The position numbers were made by a program, and so were the translations under genes. From the NCBI RefSeq assembly GCF_000719265.1, contig NZ_JOFL01000003.1:1-64000 (forward strand): a stretch of 64,000 nucleotides of DNA. The letters are read 5' to 3'. The stretch comes from Streptomyces roseoverticillatus. GTDB taxonomy: Bacteria > Actinomycetota > Actinomycetes > Streptomycetales > Streptomycetaceae. The notes under the pieces were generated by a model. It worked only from the letters and a program-made list of their open reading frames with translations, was not told where the DNA came from and searched no databases. Of this stretch, positions 35,627 to 44,728 are shown in pieces; positions within the stretch are counted from its first letter, which is position 1; each line of letters opens with the position of its first letter.

Positions 35627-38022
35627 GGGGGCACGGGCATCCAGGCGGCGAGGCGCGCGAGCAGGGCCGCGCGGGTCCGGGCGAACTCGGGGTCGGACTG
35701 GTACTGGGAGTGGCCCAGGATGCCCGCGGGCAGCGGATGTTCGGCGGTCCGGCCGTAGGCGAGGGGGTCCTTGAGGGGGCCGTGGTCCACGGCGGCGACG
35801 CCGGCGCCGTCACCGTCGCCGGGGAGGCTGACGGGGCCGCCGATGGGGTCGGTGAGCCGCCACAGGTTGCACCAGCAGTGGACGTCGTCGTGGAGGGCGG
35901 CGAGCTTCACGGGGCCGAAGTAGGCGGGGAACCAGCGGCCGTAGAGCCGCTCCAGGGGCGAGCCGTAGGTGAGCAGTGCGACGCGGCTGCGCGTGGCGGC
36001 GGGCAGCTGCCAGACGGCGGCCGCGGCGAGGACGCTGCCCTGGGAGTGGCCGGAGATGACGAGGCGGCCGCCGGTGCGTTCGGTCCAGGTGCGCATCCGC
36101 CAGGTGAGGTCGGGGACGGCGCGCTCGGCGTAGCAGGGCGGGGCGAAGGGGTGGGCGGCGCGCGGCCAGAAGGTGCCGACGTCCCAGAGGATGCCGACGG
36201 TGCGCCGGGCGGCGGGGTCGCGGTAGGCGCGGCGGCCCCAGGCGATCAGCAGGACGAAGCCGAGGCCGACGCACCACGAGCCGAGCGCCTGGGCGGTCTG
36301 GGCGACGTCCTCGACGGCGGCGGGGGCGCCCCCGGCAGCCCGGCCCGGGACGTCGTGGGTGCCCCAGGCGCCGGCGACCGCGCCGCCGCCGAGGAGGAGC
36401 GTGAGCGCGGCGACGGTGCCGAGCACCCAGGGGGTGGCGTCGGTGAGCCCGGCGCGGGCGATGCTGCCGGCGATGGCGCGCGTACGGGCCTGCTCGTGCC
36501 GCTCGTCGGGATAGCCGTCGGGGACGGTGCGGCACAGGCGTTTGCGCAGGCGCAGGGTGCGGGCGGCCAGAACGAGGAGCAGCAGGAGCAGGACGGCGAA
36601 GAGCGGCGGGATGACGGACGCCTGCCAGGTGAGCAGCACCGGCGGGCCGCCGATCGGGCCGTCGCCCATGCCGGGGGTGGCCGGGCCGTCGAGCCAGTCC
36701 GCGACGCGGTGGGCGACGCCCGCGGTCATGACGCCGCCGAGGGCGCAGGCGAGGGTGGCGACGGCGGGGCCGGCGAGGCCGCCCAGCGGGGTCCGCTCGA
36801 CGGGGGCGGCGCGGTGCAGCCGGCGGGCGGCGAGCGCGAGGAGGAGGACGAGGGCGCCCTGCCCGAGGGCGATGAGGCCGAAGACGCGGTCGCCGGGGAG
36901 CATGCCGTGGGACTGCCAGCCGGGGCGGTCCCAGGCGGCGTACACGGCGGAGAGCAGGAGCAGGCCGAGCGCGGTGAAGGGCAGGGCGGCGACGGTGAGG
37001 CGGTCGGCCGTGTGGTCGGGGGCGTCTTCGCTGCGGCCCCTGCGGCAGACGGTGTGGACGACGAACAGGGCGGCGGCGGCCAGGACGGCGCCGAGGATCC
37101 GGCCCAGGGCGTCGAGGGCGGGGCTGCCGCCCGGTGCGCGGTCGTGGTGGGAGGCGGCCTGGACGAGGAAGGCGGCGACGGTGAGCAGGGCCGCGGCGGT
37201 GTGGGCGGCGCGCAGCCGGGCGACGATGCGCCGCCCGTACCAGAAGCCGGGCAGGCACAGGGCGGGGCGCCTGCGGGCCGCGTGGCCGTCCTCGCCGGGG
37301 CCGGGACGGACGGGCGGCTGGGTCTCGTACGCGCTCCAGGTGCGGCGGGAGAGGAGCCACAGCAGGCCGGTCACGGCGGCCGGCACGGCGGCGGCGAGGG
37401 CGAGCCGGCGGCCCGGCGGGCTCCACCAGCCGCCCCGGTCGGCGGACATGAAGCCGAGCCAGGCCTTGCCCGAGGAGCAGGCGGGCGTGCCCGCGCACTG
37501 CCAGGCCGTCAGGTCGAGGGCCACCTCGCAAGCCGCCGCGGTGAGCAGGACGGTGAGGGTGAGGGCGACGAGGCGCACCAGAAGACCGTAGGCCCGTGTG
37601 GTCGTGGTGCGGCCTTCGGAGGTGGGGCGCATCCAGTGGGCGAGGTTGATGACCATGAAGGGCAGGAGCACCAGCCAGAGCGCGCGGGAGCCGTCGCCGG
37701 AGGTGAGGTTGGACCACACGTAGGCCTCGCGGACGGGCTCGCGGCGGTGGTCACCGGGGCGGTCCTCGGCGTCGAGGTCGCCCGTGCGGCGGTGGATGCC
37801 CGCGACGGCGTCGCCCGTGACGCGCACGGTGCGCGGATCGTCCAGCATGGCCTGCGGGGTGGTGCCCCCGACGCCGTGCACGAGCAGCTCCAGGGCGAGC
37901 CCGGAGGCTGCCGCGGGCGTGGGCGCCTGTGCTTCGGTTTTCGGCGTCTTTGCTGTCTTCGGCGCTTCGGTCTTCGCCGTCTTCGCCGTCTTCGCCGTCT
38001 GGGGTCGTTCGTCCGCTGTCAC
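35596..38022 (-). CDS. Multi-spanning membrane protein with alpha/beta-hydrolase (lipase-like) domain
   Basis: An 808-residue protein. Residues 8-33 are a Lys/Thr/Ala tandem repeat ([10 protein letters not shown]). The short block [14 protein letters not shown] follows, then about ten hydrophobic helices interspersed with Arg-rich loops (120-590), and finally a hydrolase part with [13 protein letters not shown] near residue 657 and [19 protein letters not shown], as in class 3 lipases/PGAP1-like proteins. The HGVGG motif near the N-terminus is the oxyanion strand of the same fold, so the helices appear inserted into the hydrolase. The start is a GTG at 38020-38022. Substrate is unknown; a membrane-lipid or acyl-protein hydrolase is plausible. 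Confidence 0.82.
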   Translation of the reverse strand: MTADERPQTAKTAKTAKTEAPKTAKTPKTEAQAPTPAAASGLALELLVHGVGGTTPQAMLDDPRTVRVTGDAVAGIHRRTGDLDAEDRPGDHRREPVREAYVWSNLTSGDGSRALWLVLLPFMVINLAHWMRPTSEGRTTTTRAYGLLVRLVALTLTVLLTAAACEVALDLTAWQCAGTPACSSGKAWLGFMSADRGGWWSPPGRRLALAAAVPAAVTGLLWLLSRRTWSAYETQPPVRPGPGEDGHAARRRPALCLPGFWYGRRIVARLRAAHTAAALLTVAAFLVQAASHHDRAPGGSPALDALGRILGAVLAAAALFVVHTVCRRGRSEDAPDHTADRLTVAALPFTALGLLLLSAVYAAWDRPGWQSHGMLPGDRVFGLIALGQGALVLLLALAARRLHRAAPVERTPLGGLAGPAVATLACALGGVMTAGVAHRVADWLDGPATPGMGDGPIGGPPVLLTWQASVIPPLFAVLLLLLLVLAARTLRLRKRLCRTVPDGYPDERHEQARTRAIAGSIARAGLTDATPWVLGTVAALTLLLGGGAVAGAWGTHDVPGRAAGGAPAAVEDVAQTAQALGSWCVGLGFVLLIAWGRRAYRDPAARRTVGILWDVGTFWPRAAHPFAPPCYAERAVPDLTWRMRTWTERTGGRLVISGHSQGSVLAAAAVWQLPAATRSRVALLTYGSPLERLYGRWFPAYFGPVKLAALHDDVHCWCNLWRLTDPIGGPVSLPGDGDGAGVAAVDHGPLKDPLAYGRTAEHPLPAGILGHSQYQSDPEFARTRAALLARLAAWMPVPPQGSAGRSSA
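37970..37996. repeat. 9-bp tandem repeats in the lipase-like gene's N-terminus
   Basis: Three identical copies of GTCTTCGCC run from 37970 to 37996, with degenerate relatives back to about 37930. They encode the alternating Ala-Lys-Thr tract. Slippage here would add or remove three residues without changing the frame. Confidence 0.85.
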
Positions 38023-38210
38023 CGCGTCCCCCGGTCCTGCTGTGTCGTACCGTCAACCAGCATGGTGCCAGGGGCCGCTGACAGTGCGGGGCGTCGTCGG
38101 CAGGATAGGCCCGTTCGTGATCCGGCCGAACGAAGACGATCGTTGCGGCGTGCCGCGTGGGAGGATGAGCGCGCACGACTGCCGGTGGCTGACCGGAAAG
38201 GACGGGCCGG

Positions 38211-39071
38211 GTGAGCGACAACCAGAACCTCCTGGCGGAGCAGCGGCGTGCGCTGATCCTCGACGAGGTCAGGAGGCGCGGTGGGGTGCGGGTCAACGAA
38301 CTGACGCGGAGGCTCAATGTCTCGGACATGACGGTCCGCCGGGATCTGGACGCGCTGGCCCGGCTGGGCATGGTGGAGAAGGTGCACGGCGGAGCGGTGC
38401 CGGTCGCGGAGGCCACGGCGCACGAGCCGGGCTTCGAGGCGAAGTCGGCGCTGGAGATGGCCGCCAAGGAGGACATCGCGCGGGCGGCGGTGCCGATGGC
38501 GCCGCCGGGCAGTGCGATAGCGCTCGCGGGCGGGACGACCGTGTTCGCGCTGGCGCAGCGGCTGGTGGACGTTCCCGACCTGACGGTGGTGACGAACTCG
38601 GTGCGGGCGGCCGACGTCTTCCACAGCTCCCAGCGGCCGGTGACGGCGGCGGGGCCGTCGGCCCGGCCGGGGGCGGCCACAGTGGTGCTGACGGGCGGGG
38701 TGCGCACGCCCTCGGACACGCTGGTGGGGCCGGTCGCGGACGCGGCGATCCGCTCGCTCCACTTCGACGTGCTGTTCATCGGGGTGCACGGCATATCCGC
38801 GGAGGCGGGGCTGTCGACGCCGAACCTGGCGGAGGCGGAGACCAACCGGCACTTCGTGCGGTCGGCCCGGCGCGTGGTGGTCCTTGCGGACCACACCAAA
38901 TGGGGGACGGTGGGGCTGAGTTCGTTCGCAACGCTGGAGGAGGTGGATGCGCTGGTCACGGACGCGGGTCTGCCGGAGGCGGCGCGGCGGGAGATCGCCG
39001 AGCGGCTGCCGGAGCTGGTGGTGGCCGACGCTTCCGGGGACTCCACGACGTGCGGCGGCGTGCCGGGCTGA
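38211..39071 (+). CDS. DeoR/GlpR-family transcriptional regulator
   Basis: A 286-residue DeoR-type repressor. Residues 8-62 are the helix-turn-helix (RRALILDEVRRRGGVRVNEL and NVSDMTVRRDLDALARLGMV), and 80-260 form the sugar-phosphate-sensing DeoRC domain with ALAGGTTVFALAQ and LADHTKWGTVGLSSF. Family members repress sugar or nucleoside catabolic genes and respond to phosphorylated sugars. The GTG start at 38211 follows GGGCCGG weakly. No sugar operon is adjacent, so the target is unknown; AACGA/TCGTT half-sites at about 38132-38147 upstream could be its own operator. Confidence 0.9.
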   Translation: MSDNQNLLAEQRRALILDEVRRRGGVRVNELTRRLNVSDMTVRRDLDALARLGMVEKVHGGAVPVAEATAHEPGFEAKSALEMAAKEDIARAAVPMAPPGSAIALAGGTTVFALAQRLVDVPDLTVVTNSVRAADVFHSSQRPVTAAGPSARPGAATVVLTGGVRTPSDTLVGPVADAAIRSLHFDVLFIGVHGISAEAGLSTPNLAEAETNRHFVRSARRVVVLADHTKWGTVGLSSFATLEEVDALVTDAGLPEAARREIAERLPELVVADASGDSTTCGGVPG

Positions 39072-39082
39072 GGCGCGCGGCG

Positions 39083-40180
39083 TCAGTCCGGCCAGTGCCC
39101 GGTGGCCAGGAAGGTGGTGATGGCTCCGGCGTACGGGCCGATGTCCAGGCCCTGTCCGGCGAGCCAGGCGTCGGAGTAGTACGTGTCGAGGTAGCGCTCG
39201 CCGGGGTCGCAGATGAGGGTGACGATGCTGCCCTTGGTGCCGTTGCCGGCCATCTCCGCAACGATCTTCAGTGCGCTCCACAGGCCGGTGCCGGTGGAGC
39301 CGCCCGCCTTGCGGCCGATGGCCTCGTCGAGCGCGCGCACGGCCGCGATGCTCGCGGCGTCAGGGACCTTCATCATCCGGTCGATCACGCCCGGCATGAA
39401 GCTGGGCTCCATGCGCGGCCGGCCGATGCCCTCGATCCGCGAGCCGCGCTCGCCCGTCGCCGTGGGGTCGTGGTTGCGCCAGCCGTCGAAGAAGCAGGAG
39501 TACTCGGGGTCGGCGACGCAGATGCGGGTGTCGTACTGCATGTAGCGCACGTAGCGGGCGATGGTGGCGGAGGTGCCGCCGGTGCCCGCGGTGGCGACGA
39601 TCCAGGCGGGCACGGGGTGGCGCTCGCTGCGCAGCTGGCTGAAGACGGACTCCGCGATGTTGTTGTTGCCGCGCCAGTCCGTGGCCCGTTCGGCGTAGGT
39701 GAACTGGTCCATGTAGTGGCCGCCGGAGCGTTCGGCGAGGGCGGCCGCCTCCGCGTACATCTTGCGGGGGTCGTCGACGAAGTGGCACCGGCCGCCGTGG
39801 AACTCGATGAGGCGGCACTTCTCGCGGCTGGTGGTGCTGGGCATGACGGCGACGAAGGGCACGCCGATCAGGCTCGCGAAGTACGCCTCGGAGACGGCGG
39901 TGGAGCCGCTGGAGGCCTCGACGACCGGGGCCTCGGGGCGGATCCAGCCGTTGCACAGCCCGTGCAGGAAGAGCGAGCGGGCGAGACGGTGTTTGAGGCT
40001 GCCCGTGGGGTGGGTGGACTCGTCCTTGAGGTAGAGGTCGATGCCCCATTCCTCGGGCAGCGGGAAGCGCAGCAGGTGGGTGTCGGCCGAGCGGTTCGCA
40101 TCGGCCTGGACCTTGCGGACCGCTTCGCTGAGCCAGGCGCGGTAGGCCGGGTCGCTGCGGTCGACGTCGGTGGTGTGCAC
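39083..40180 (-). CDS. PLP-dependent cysteine synthase/desulfhydrase family protein
   Basis: A 365-residue fold-type II PLP enzyme. Lys63 in TGSLKHRLA is the Schiff-base lysine, [13 protein letters not shown] is the substrate loop, and [15 protein letters not shown] is the phosphate-binding loop. It resembles the actinobacterial family that includes the mycobacterial L-cysteine desulfhydrase Cds1 (Rv3684) more than CysK/CysM. The usual reaction would be release of sulfide from cysteine or beta-replacement; the direction cannot be told. The start is the GTG at 40178-40180. It is convergent with the DeoR gene and divergent from the small hypothetical gene. Confidence 0.87.
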   Translation of the reverse strand: MHTTDVDRSDPAYRAWLSEAVRKVQADANRSADTHLLRFPLPEEWGIDLYLKDESTHPTGSLKHRLARSLFLHGLCNGWIRPEAPVVEASSGSTAVSEAYFASLIGVPFVAVMPSTTSREKCRLIEFHGGRCHFVDDPRKMYAEAAALAERSGGHYMDQFTYAERATDWRGNNNIAESVFSQLRSERHPVPAWIVATAGTGGTSATIARYVRYMQYDTRICVADPEYSCFFDGWRNHDPTATGERGSRIEGIGRPRMEPSFMPGVIDRMMKVPDAASIAAVRALDEAIGRKAGGSTGTGLWSALKIVAEMAGNGTKGSIVTLICDPGERYLDTYYSDAWLAGQGLDIGPYAGAITTFLATGHWPD

Positions 40181-40313
40181 GCCGCCTCTCCCGTTCCATC
40201 CGGGCCCATGCGGAGCACTCGGACGTTTCGATCATAAATGGGCACTGGTGCGTGAGCCCCCTCACGGGCAGACTGCGCACGAGGCACACGAATCGGCCGG
40301 GGAGGCGGTTGGC

Positions 40314-40667
40314 GTGGCGGAGCCGGAGTTCCAGGAGCCGGAGTTCACTGCGACCGGGGTGCGGATCGAGCGGTCCCTCCGCTCGCTCACCCGGGCGGGC
40401 CAGGTGAAGATCAAGGACGGCAGGCTGGAGCTGCTCACCAGCTACGGCCGGGAGATCGACAGCGCTCCCCTGGGGGCGGTTCACGCGAGCAAGCCGTGGT
40501 TCGCCGGCCGGGACCGCGCCCGGGCGACGGTGAACGGCACGCGCTACGTCCTGACGCTGGGCCGGCTGGAGGATCCCTCGGAGTCCGGGGAGACCACGGG
40601 GGAGGCCGCCGTCCGGCGGTTCCTGGAGGCCGTCCGCTCCGGACGCGGCGGTGACGCCAGGGGCTGA
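40314..40667 (+). CDS. Small hypothetical protein
   Basis: A 117-residue hydrophilic protein that I do not recognise. Visible features are a Glu-rich start (AEPEFQEPEFTATGVRIER), a central KDGRLELLTSYGREIDSAPL with a beta-strand pattern, and FAGRDRARATVNGTRYVLTL resembling the end of a small beta-sandwich or PH-like domain; the C-terminus is Gly/Arg-rich. The GTG at 40314 follows GGGGAGG by about 9 bases. It is divergent from the cysteine-synthase-like gene, with 133 bases between the starts. Confidence 0.7.
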   Translation: MAEPEFQEPEFTATGVRIERSLRSLTRAGQVKIKDGRLELLTSYGREIDSAPLGAVHASKPWFAGRDRARATVNGTRYVLTLGRLEDPSESGETTGEAAVRRFLEAVRSGRGGDARG

Positions 40668-40866
40668 CGGTGCAGAAGTTGCGCGTCCGGCTGCCGGAGC
40701 CGACCCTTGACTCGTACCAGCATCACTGAGGGTTCGCGGACGGTTACGCTCTGGATGAGTAGCCGCCGCGCGGCTCGGCAGCCACCGCCGCCGGCCCGGC
40801 CCCAGCGCGTGCCAGAACGCGTTCCTGAATCAGGCTAGCCCTACTTCTTTCCAGGGAGTCGCAGCC

Positions 40867-41433
40867 GTGATCAGCCGACCGAACAAGCACTGCACCGTAG
40901 AGCTCCAGGCTCTTCCGCCGCGGATCGGCCAGGTCCGCAGAATCGTATCTGCGCAATTGCGGTACTGGAATCTCGATCCCCTCATCGACCCCGCGGCACT
41001 GTGCGTCACCGAGCTCCTCACCAACGTGCACCAGCATGCCGAACCGGACAAACGCTGCACCGTCGAGATCGTCCTCGTGCTGGACCGGCTCACCGTCTCG
41101 GTCCGCGACCACGACCCGCGCCTGCCCCGCCTCGCCGACGCCGACACCGGCAGCACGCACGGCCGCGGCCTCGCCCTGATCGCGGCGGTCAGCGACAGCT
41201 GGGGGGTGCAGGAGCGCCACGACGGCGGCAAGGTCGTCTGGTTCTCGCTGCCCGTCCCGGAACACGCGTCCGCCGCCCGGCAGGCCCGCGACGACCGGAC
41301 GACCGTCACCCTCGAACAGCCCGCCCCGGCTCTGCCACTCCTGGAGGAGCCCGCCTTCGAGCAGCCCGCCCCCGCCCGCCCGGCGGCCGCGGTGCGGGGC
41401 CTCTCCCCCGTCCGCTCCGCCGTTCCCGGCTGA
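40867..41433 (+). CDS. Anti-sigma-factor-like ATP-binding protein (RsbW/HATPase_c)
   Basis: A 188-residue protein with a GHKL ATPase domain of the RsbW/SpoIIAB type over residues 10-130. The N-box is VTELLTNVHQHA, the G1 box is VRDHDPRLPRL, and the G2 region is GRGLALIAAVSDSWGV. Streptomyces has many such proteins, which phosphorylate anti-anti-sigma factors or bind sigma factors; partners are usually encoded elsewhere. The C-terminal 55 residues are Pro/Ala-rich and probably disordered. The GTG at 40867 follows CCAGGGAG. A large inverted repeat lies downstream. Confidence 0.88.
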   Translation: MISRPNKHCTVELQALPPRIGQVRRIVSAQLRYWNLDPLIDPAALCVTELLTNVHQHAEPDKRCTVEIVLVLDRLTVSVRDHDPRLPRLADADTGSTHGRGLALIAAVSDSWGVQERHDGGKVVWFSLPVPEHASAARQARDDRTTVTLEQPAPALPLLEEPAFEQPAPARPAAAVRGLSPVRSAVPG

Positions 41434-41486
41434 CCGGACGGGGGTTCCCGGCGTCCGGGACGGATGCGCGGCGCTCATTTACGGAC

Positions 41487-41577
41487 TTGCTCGCCGTTAC
41501 GGCGGAGGGGTGCGCAGGAACGGGGGCGCCCCGTCATCACCACTGCCGCAACAGCCCTCCGCCGCAACGGCGAGCAA
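41487..41577. terminator. Large 23-bp inverted repeat between convergent genes
   Basis: The arms 41487-41509 and 41555-41577 are complementary over 23 bases with one mismatch (core GCTCGCCGTTACGGCGGAGG). The 45-base loop contains GGGGCGCCCC. It lies after the anti-sigma-like gene and before the end of the SHOCT gene, and probably stops transcription from both. The core resembles other hairpins of this window. Confidence 0.7.
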
Positions 41578-41669
41578 CCACAGCCGCGGGATCCGGCGGC
41601 GCACGGTCGGCGCCGAGGCCGTCCGGCAACCGCAGGAGCCCCGGCGGCGTCAACGGCACGCGCCCGCGC

Positions 41670-41960
41670 TCACGACGCACCGCGCTTACCGGGAGCCCCG
41701 AAGTGCTCCTCCAGGACGGAGACGCGCCGCCAGTACTCGTCCTCGTCGATATCGCCGGCGGCGAACCGGCGGCCGAGGACAGTCAGCGGGGAGTGCTCGG
41801 CGCGCGCCTGACGCTGGTGCCAGGGGGCGCGGCCGCCGCGCCACACGGTGCGGCGCAGGACGGTGACGACGCCGATGACGACGGCCGCCCAGACGAGCGG
41901 GAAGAAGAGAATCCAGGGGCCGGGGCCGCCGTCGGCCAGGGCGTGGGCGAGGGTGCTCAT
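41670..41960 (-). CDS. SHOCT-domain small membrane protein
   Basis: A 96-residue protein. One hydrophobic helix spans about residues 15-36 (PWILFFPLVWAAVVIGVVTV). The C-terminal SPLTVLGRRFAAGDIDEDEYWRR is a SHOCT (short C-terminal) domain, a motif typically found at the end of small membrane proteins and thought to mediate oligomerisation. The ATG at 41958-41960 follows GAGGAGG. A hairpin just upstream overlaps the ribosome-binding site. Its function is unknown. Confidence 0.85.
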   Translation of the reverse strand: MSTLAHALADGGPGPWILFFPLVWAAVVIGVVTVLRRTVWRGGRAPWHQRQARAEHSPLTVLGRRFAAGDIDEDEYWRRVSVLEEHFGAPGKRGAS

Positions 41961-41973
41961 GAGAGCTCGCCTC

Positions 41974-42020
41974 CTCGGTGGTGAAAGGGTGCCGGCGGCG
42001 GTTTGCCGCCCACCACCGAG
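41974..42020 (-). promoter_or_regulatory. Hairpin abutting the SHOCT gene's ribosome-binding site
   Basis: CTCGGTGGTG (41974-41983) pairs perfectly with CACCACCGAG (42011-42020), enclosing a second hairpin GGCGGC/GCCGCC. The minus-strand SD (GAGGAGG, complement of 41970-41976) overlaps the base of the stem. It may be the terminator of the ROK gene, an RBS-masking leader, or both. Confidence 0.45.
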
Positions 42021-42165
42021 CCTCCTCGCCGAGGGCCTCCCGGTCGTCGTACGGCCGGCTGCAGTGCCGCTGCGGCGCGGGGAGTACGCGGGGGTGGAGC
42101 GCGTACTCCGCGGCGCGTCGCGCGGTCCGCCGCGTGCGGTCGCGGCCGGCGTGCCCGTCCGGCCG

Positions 42166-43386
42166 TCAGCCCAGGACCGTCAGCGGGTCGTCCAGGACGG
42201 GCTGCCAGGCCGCTTCGGCCGCGCCGATGAGGCTGTTGAAGTCGAGCGTGCAGGGCAGGATCGGCACGCTGCCGCTGCGGCCCCACAGGCTGCGGTCGGC
42301 GACGACGGCGCGCAGCCGCTCGGGGTCGGCGTCCAGCAGGGCGCGGTGGAGCCCGCCGAGGATGATGCGGTCGGGGTTGAGGATGTTGACGAGGCCCGCG
42401 AGGCCGAGGCCGAGCCGGTCGACGATCAGCTCGGCGGCGGCGCGGACGGCCGGGTCGGCGTACTCCGTACGGAGCAGGTCGCGGGCCTGCTGCAGCAGGG
42501 ACACCTCGGGGCCGGGGGTGCGGCCGGCCGCCGTGAGGAAGGCGAGCGGGTCGGTCTCGACGTCCAGGCAGCCGCGGCTGCCGCAGTGGCAGGGCAGGCC
42601 GGCCGGGTTGACGGTGAGGTGGCCGACCTCCAGGGCGAGGCCGGAACTGCCGCTGTGCAGGCGGCCGTCGAGGACGAGCGCGCCGCCGACGCCGCGGTGG
42701 CCCGTGGCCACGCAGAGCAGGTGGCGCGCGCCGCGGCCGGCGCCGTGCCGGTGCTCGGCGAGCGCCGCGAGGTTGACGTCGTTGCCGGTGACGCCGGTGG
42801 CGGGGCCCTCACCGGGGCCCGGGACGCCGGCCTTGGCCAGGGCTTCGGTGAACAGCCGGCGGACCGGTGCCCCGGCGGGCCAGGAGAGGTGCAGCGGATT
42901 GAGGGCGGTGCCGTCCGGTTCGGCGACGGCCGAGGGGACGGCGAGGCCCGCGCCCAGGCAGCGGCGGCCCGTCTCGCGCAGCAGGCCGGCGCCCGCCTCG
43001 ACGACGGCGTCGATGATGTGCGACGGGTCGGCGGGGACGGTCATGCAGCCGGGCGCGGTGGCGACCATCCGCCCGCCGAGGCCGACGAGGGCGGCGCGGA
43101 AGCCGTCGGCGTGGATCTGGGCGGCGAGCACCACGGGGCCGCCGGGCGCGACGGAGAGCCGGTGCGAGGGGCGGCCCTGGGAGCCGGCGGCCGCGGGGTG
43201 GGCGTCGACGGTGATCAGTCCGAGGGCCTCCAGCTCGGCGGCGACGGCACCGGCGGTCGCGCGCGTCACCCCGAGTTCGGCGGTGAGCACGGCGCGCGTG
43301 GGGGCGCGGCCGGTGTGTACGAGCTCCAGGGCCGGGCCGAGGGCGCCGCGGCCACGCTCCAAACGTGTTGTCCGAGTCTGGGTCAC
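42166..43386 (-). CDS. ROK-family transcriptional regulator
   Basis: A 406-residue regulator. An N-terminal winged helix (about 15-75; RAVLTAELGVTRATAGAVAA) precedes a ROK sugar-kinase-like domain with the zinc motif CHCGSRGCLDVE and GHLTVNPAGLPCHC. Proteins of the NagC/XylR type repress sugar genes. GTG at 43384-43386 is preferred over the in-frame GTG at 43411-43413, because a CACAAT box ends six bases before it, suggesting a leaderless start. The divergent MFS gene begins only 17 bases away, so the two genes share control DNA and the transporter is a likely target. Confidence 0.9.
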   Translation of the reverse strand: MTQTRTTRLERGRGALGPALELVHTGRAPTRAVLTAELGVTRATAGAVAAELEALGLITVDAHPAAAGSQGRPSHRLSVAPGGPVVLAAQIHADGFRAALVGLGGRMVATAPGCMTVPADPSHIIDAVVEAGAGLLRETGRRCLGAGLAVPSAVAEPDGTALNPLHLSWPAGAPVRRLFTEALAKAGVPGPGEGPATGVTGNDVNLAALAEHRHGAGRGARHLLCVATGHRGVGGALVLDGRLHSGSSGLALEVGHLTVNPAGLPCHCGSRGCLDVETDPLAFLTAAGRTPGPEVSLLQQARDLLRTEYADPAVRAAAELIVDRLGLGLAGLVNILNPDRIILGGLHRALLDADPERLRAVVADRSLWGRSGSVPILPCTLDFNSLIGAAEAAWQPVLDDPLTVLG

Positions 43387-43403
43387 GCCCCTATTGTGAC
43401 TTT
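43368..43403 (+). promoter_or_regulatory. Overlapping divergent promoters with palindrome, both genes probably leaderless
   Basis: Rightward: TTGTCC (43368-43373), 18 bases, TATTGT (43392-43397), then GTG at 43404 where transcription should begin. Leftward (minus strand): TTGTTT, 16 bases, CACAAT (complement of 43394-43399), then GTG at 43386. GTCAC (43382-43386) and GTGAC (43396-43400) form an inverted repeat spanning both -10 boxes. Confidence 0.6.
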
Positions 43404-44648
43404 GTGCCGACACTAAACAAAATACGGACGGCTCTTCTGGGCGACACGCGGACGGTCCTTCCGGGCGAACGACGCCCGGACCGGGGCGGTCCCGCCCTCC
43501 GCCGGCTCCGTATCGCCCTCACTCTGTTCTTCGCCCTCGACGGCTTCCTGTTCGCCGGCTGGGTGGTCCGGATCCCCGCCATCAAGGAGCAGACCGGCGC
43601 GTCCGCGGGCGCCCTGGGACTGGCACTGCTCGGTTTGTCGGCGGGTGCCGTGGCCACCATGGTGCTGACCGGGCGGCTGTGCCGCCGGTTCGGGAGCCAC
43701 CTGGTGACGGTCGTCGCCGGCGTGCTGATGTCCGCGGGGATCGCGCTCCCGCCCCTGACCCACTCGGCAACGGCCCTCGGCCTGGTGCTGCTCGTCTTCG
43801 GTGCCGCCTACGGCGGCATCAACGTCGCCATGAACAGCGCGGCCGTCGACCTCGTCGCGGCGCTGCGCAGGCCCGTGATGCCCAGCTTCCACGCCGCGTT
43901 CAGCCTCGGCGGGATGCTCGGCGCGGGGCTGGGCGGGCTGGTCGCGGGGCACCTCTCCCCCACCCGGCACCTGCTGCTCCTGACCCTGGCCGGGCTCGCG
44001 GTCACGGCGGCCGCGGGGCGCACGCTCCTGGCGCACCCCGCGCCGCAAGCCGAGCGGCCGGTGCCCGCACCGGCGGCGGACGGCGGCGGTCCGCGCCGCG
44101 GCAACCGGACCGTCGCCCTCTTCGGGGTGATCGCCCTGTGCACGGCCTACGGGGAAGGGGCCCTCGCCGACTGGGGCGCGCTGCACCTGCAGCAGGACCT
44201 CGGGGTCCACGCGGGCGTCGCGGCCGCCGGCTACTCCGTCTTCGCGCTGGCCATGACCCTCGGCCGGCTCAGCGGCACCTTCCTCCTCGAACGCCTCGGC
44301 CAGACCACGGCGTTGGTCGCGGGCGGGGCGGCGGCCGCGGGCGGCATGCTGCTCGGGGCGCTGGCGCCCACGGTGTGGGCGGCGCTCGCGGGCTTCGCCG
44401 TCACGGGTCTGGGCCTGGCCAACATCTTCCCCGTCGCGGTCGGGCGGGCCGGTGAGCTGGGCGGCCCGGGCGGCGTGGCCGCGGCCTCCACCTTCGGCTA
44501 CGGCGGGATGCTGATCGGGCCGCCGGTCATCGGCCTCCTCGCCGACGCGTCGTCCCTGCCCGTCGCCCTGACCACCGTCGCGGGCCTCGCGGCCGTGGCG
44601 GCGGCGATCGCCTACGCCACCCGCCGCACGGTCTCCGGACCGCGCTGA
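43404..44648 (+). CDS. MFS transporter (FucP/sugar-permease-like)
   Basis: A 414-residue protein with twelve hydrophobic helices and a 30-residue basic N-terminal tail. LTLFFALDGFLFAGWVVRIP is helix 1 and GINVAMNSAAVDL is near helix 4. The overall plan resembles the bacterial MFS group with YbjJ-like members, proton-coupled porters of small solutes. The GTG at 43404 is chosen because a TATTGT -10 box sits seven bases before it, implying a leaderless message. Its shared control region with a ROK regulator suggests a sugar or sugar-derived substrate. Confidence 0.88.
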   Translation: MPTLNKIRTALLGDTRTVLPGERRPDRGGPALRRLRIALTLFFALDGFLFAGWVVRIPAIKEQTGASAGALGLALLGLSAGAVATMVLTGRLCRRFGSHLVTVVAGVLMSAGIALPPLTHSATALGLVLLVFGAAYGGINVAMNSAAVDLVAALRRPVMPSFHAAFSLGGMLGAGLGGLVAGHLSPTRHLLLLTLAGLAVTAAAGRTLLAHPAPQAERPVPAPAADGGGPRRGNRTVALFGVIALCTAYGEGALADWGALHLQQDLGVHAGVAAAGYSVFALAMTLGRLSGTFLLERLGQTTALVAGGAAAAGGMLLGALAPTVWAALAGFAVTGLGLANIFPVAVGRAGELGGPGGVAAASTFGYGGMLIGPPVIGLLADASSLPVALTTVAGLAAVAAAIAYATRRTVSGPR

Positions 44649-44728
44649 CCTGCGGGTCCGCCCACCGCGCGACGGCGTTGTCAGTGGCGGCTGACACAAT
44701 CCGAGGGCGTGGACGGAAGGGGTGGGCC

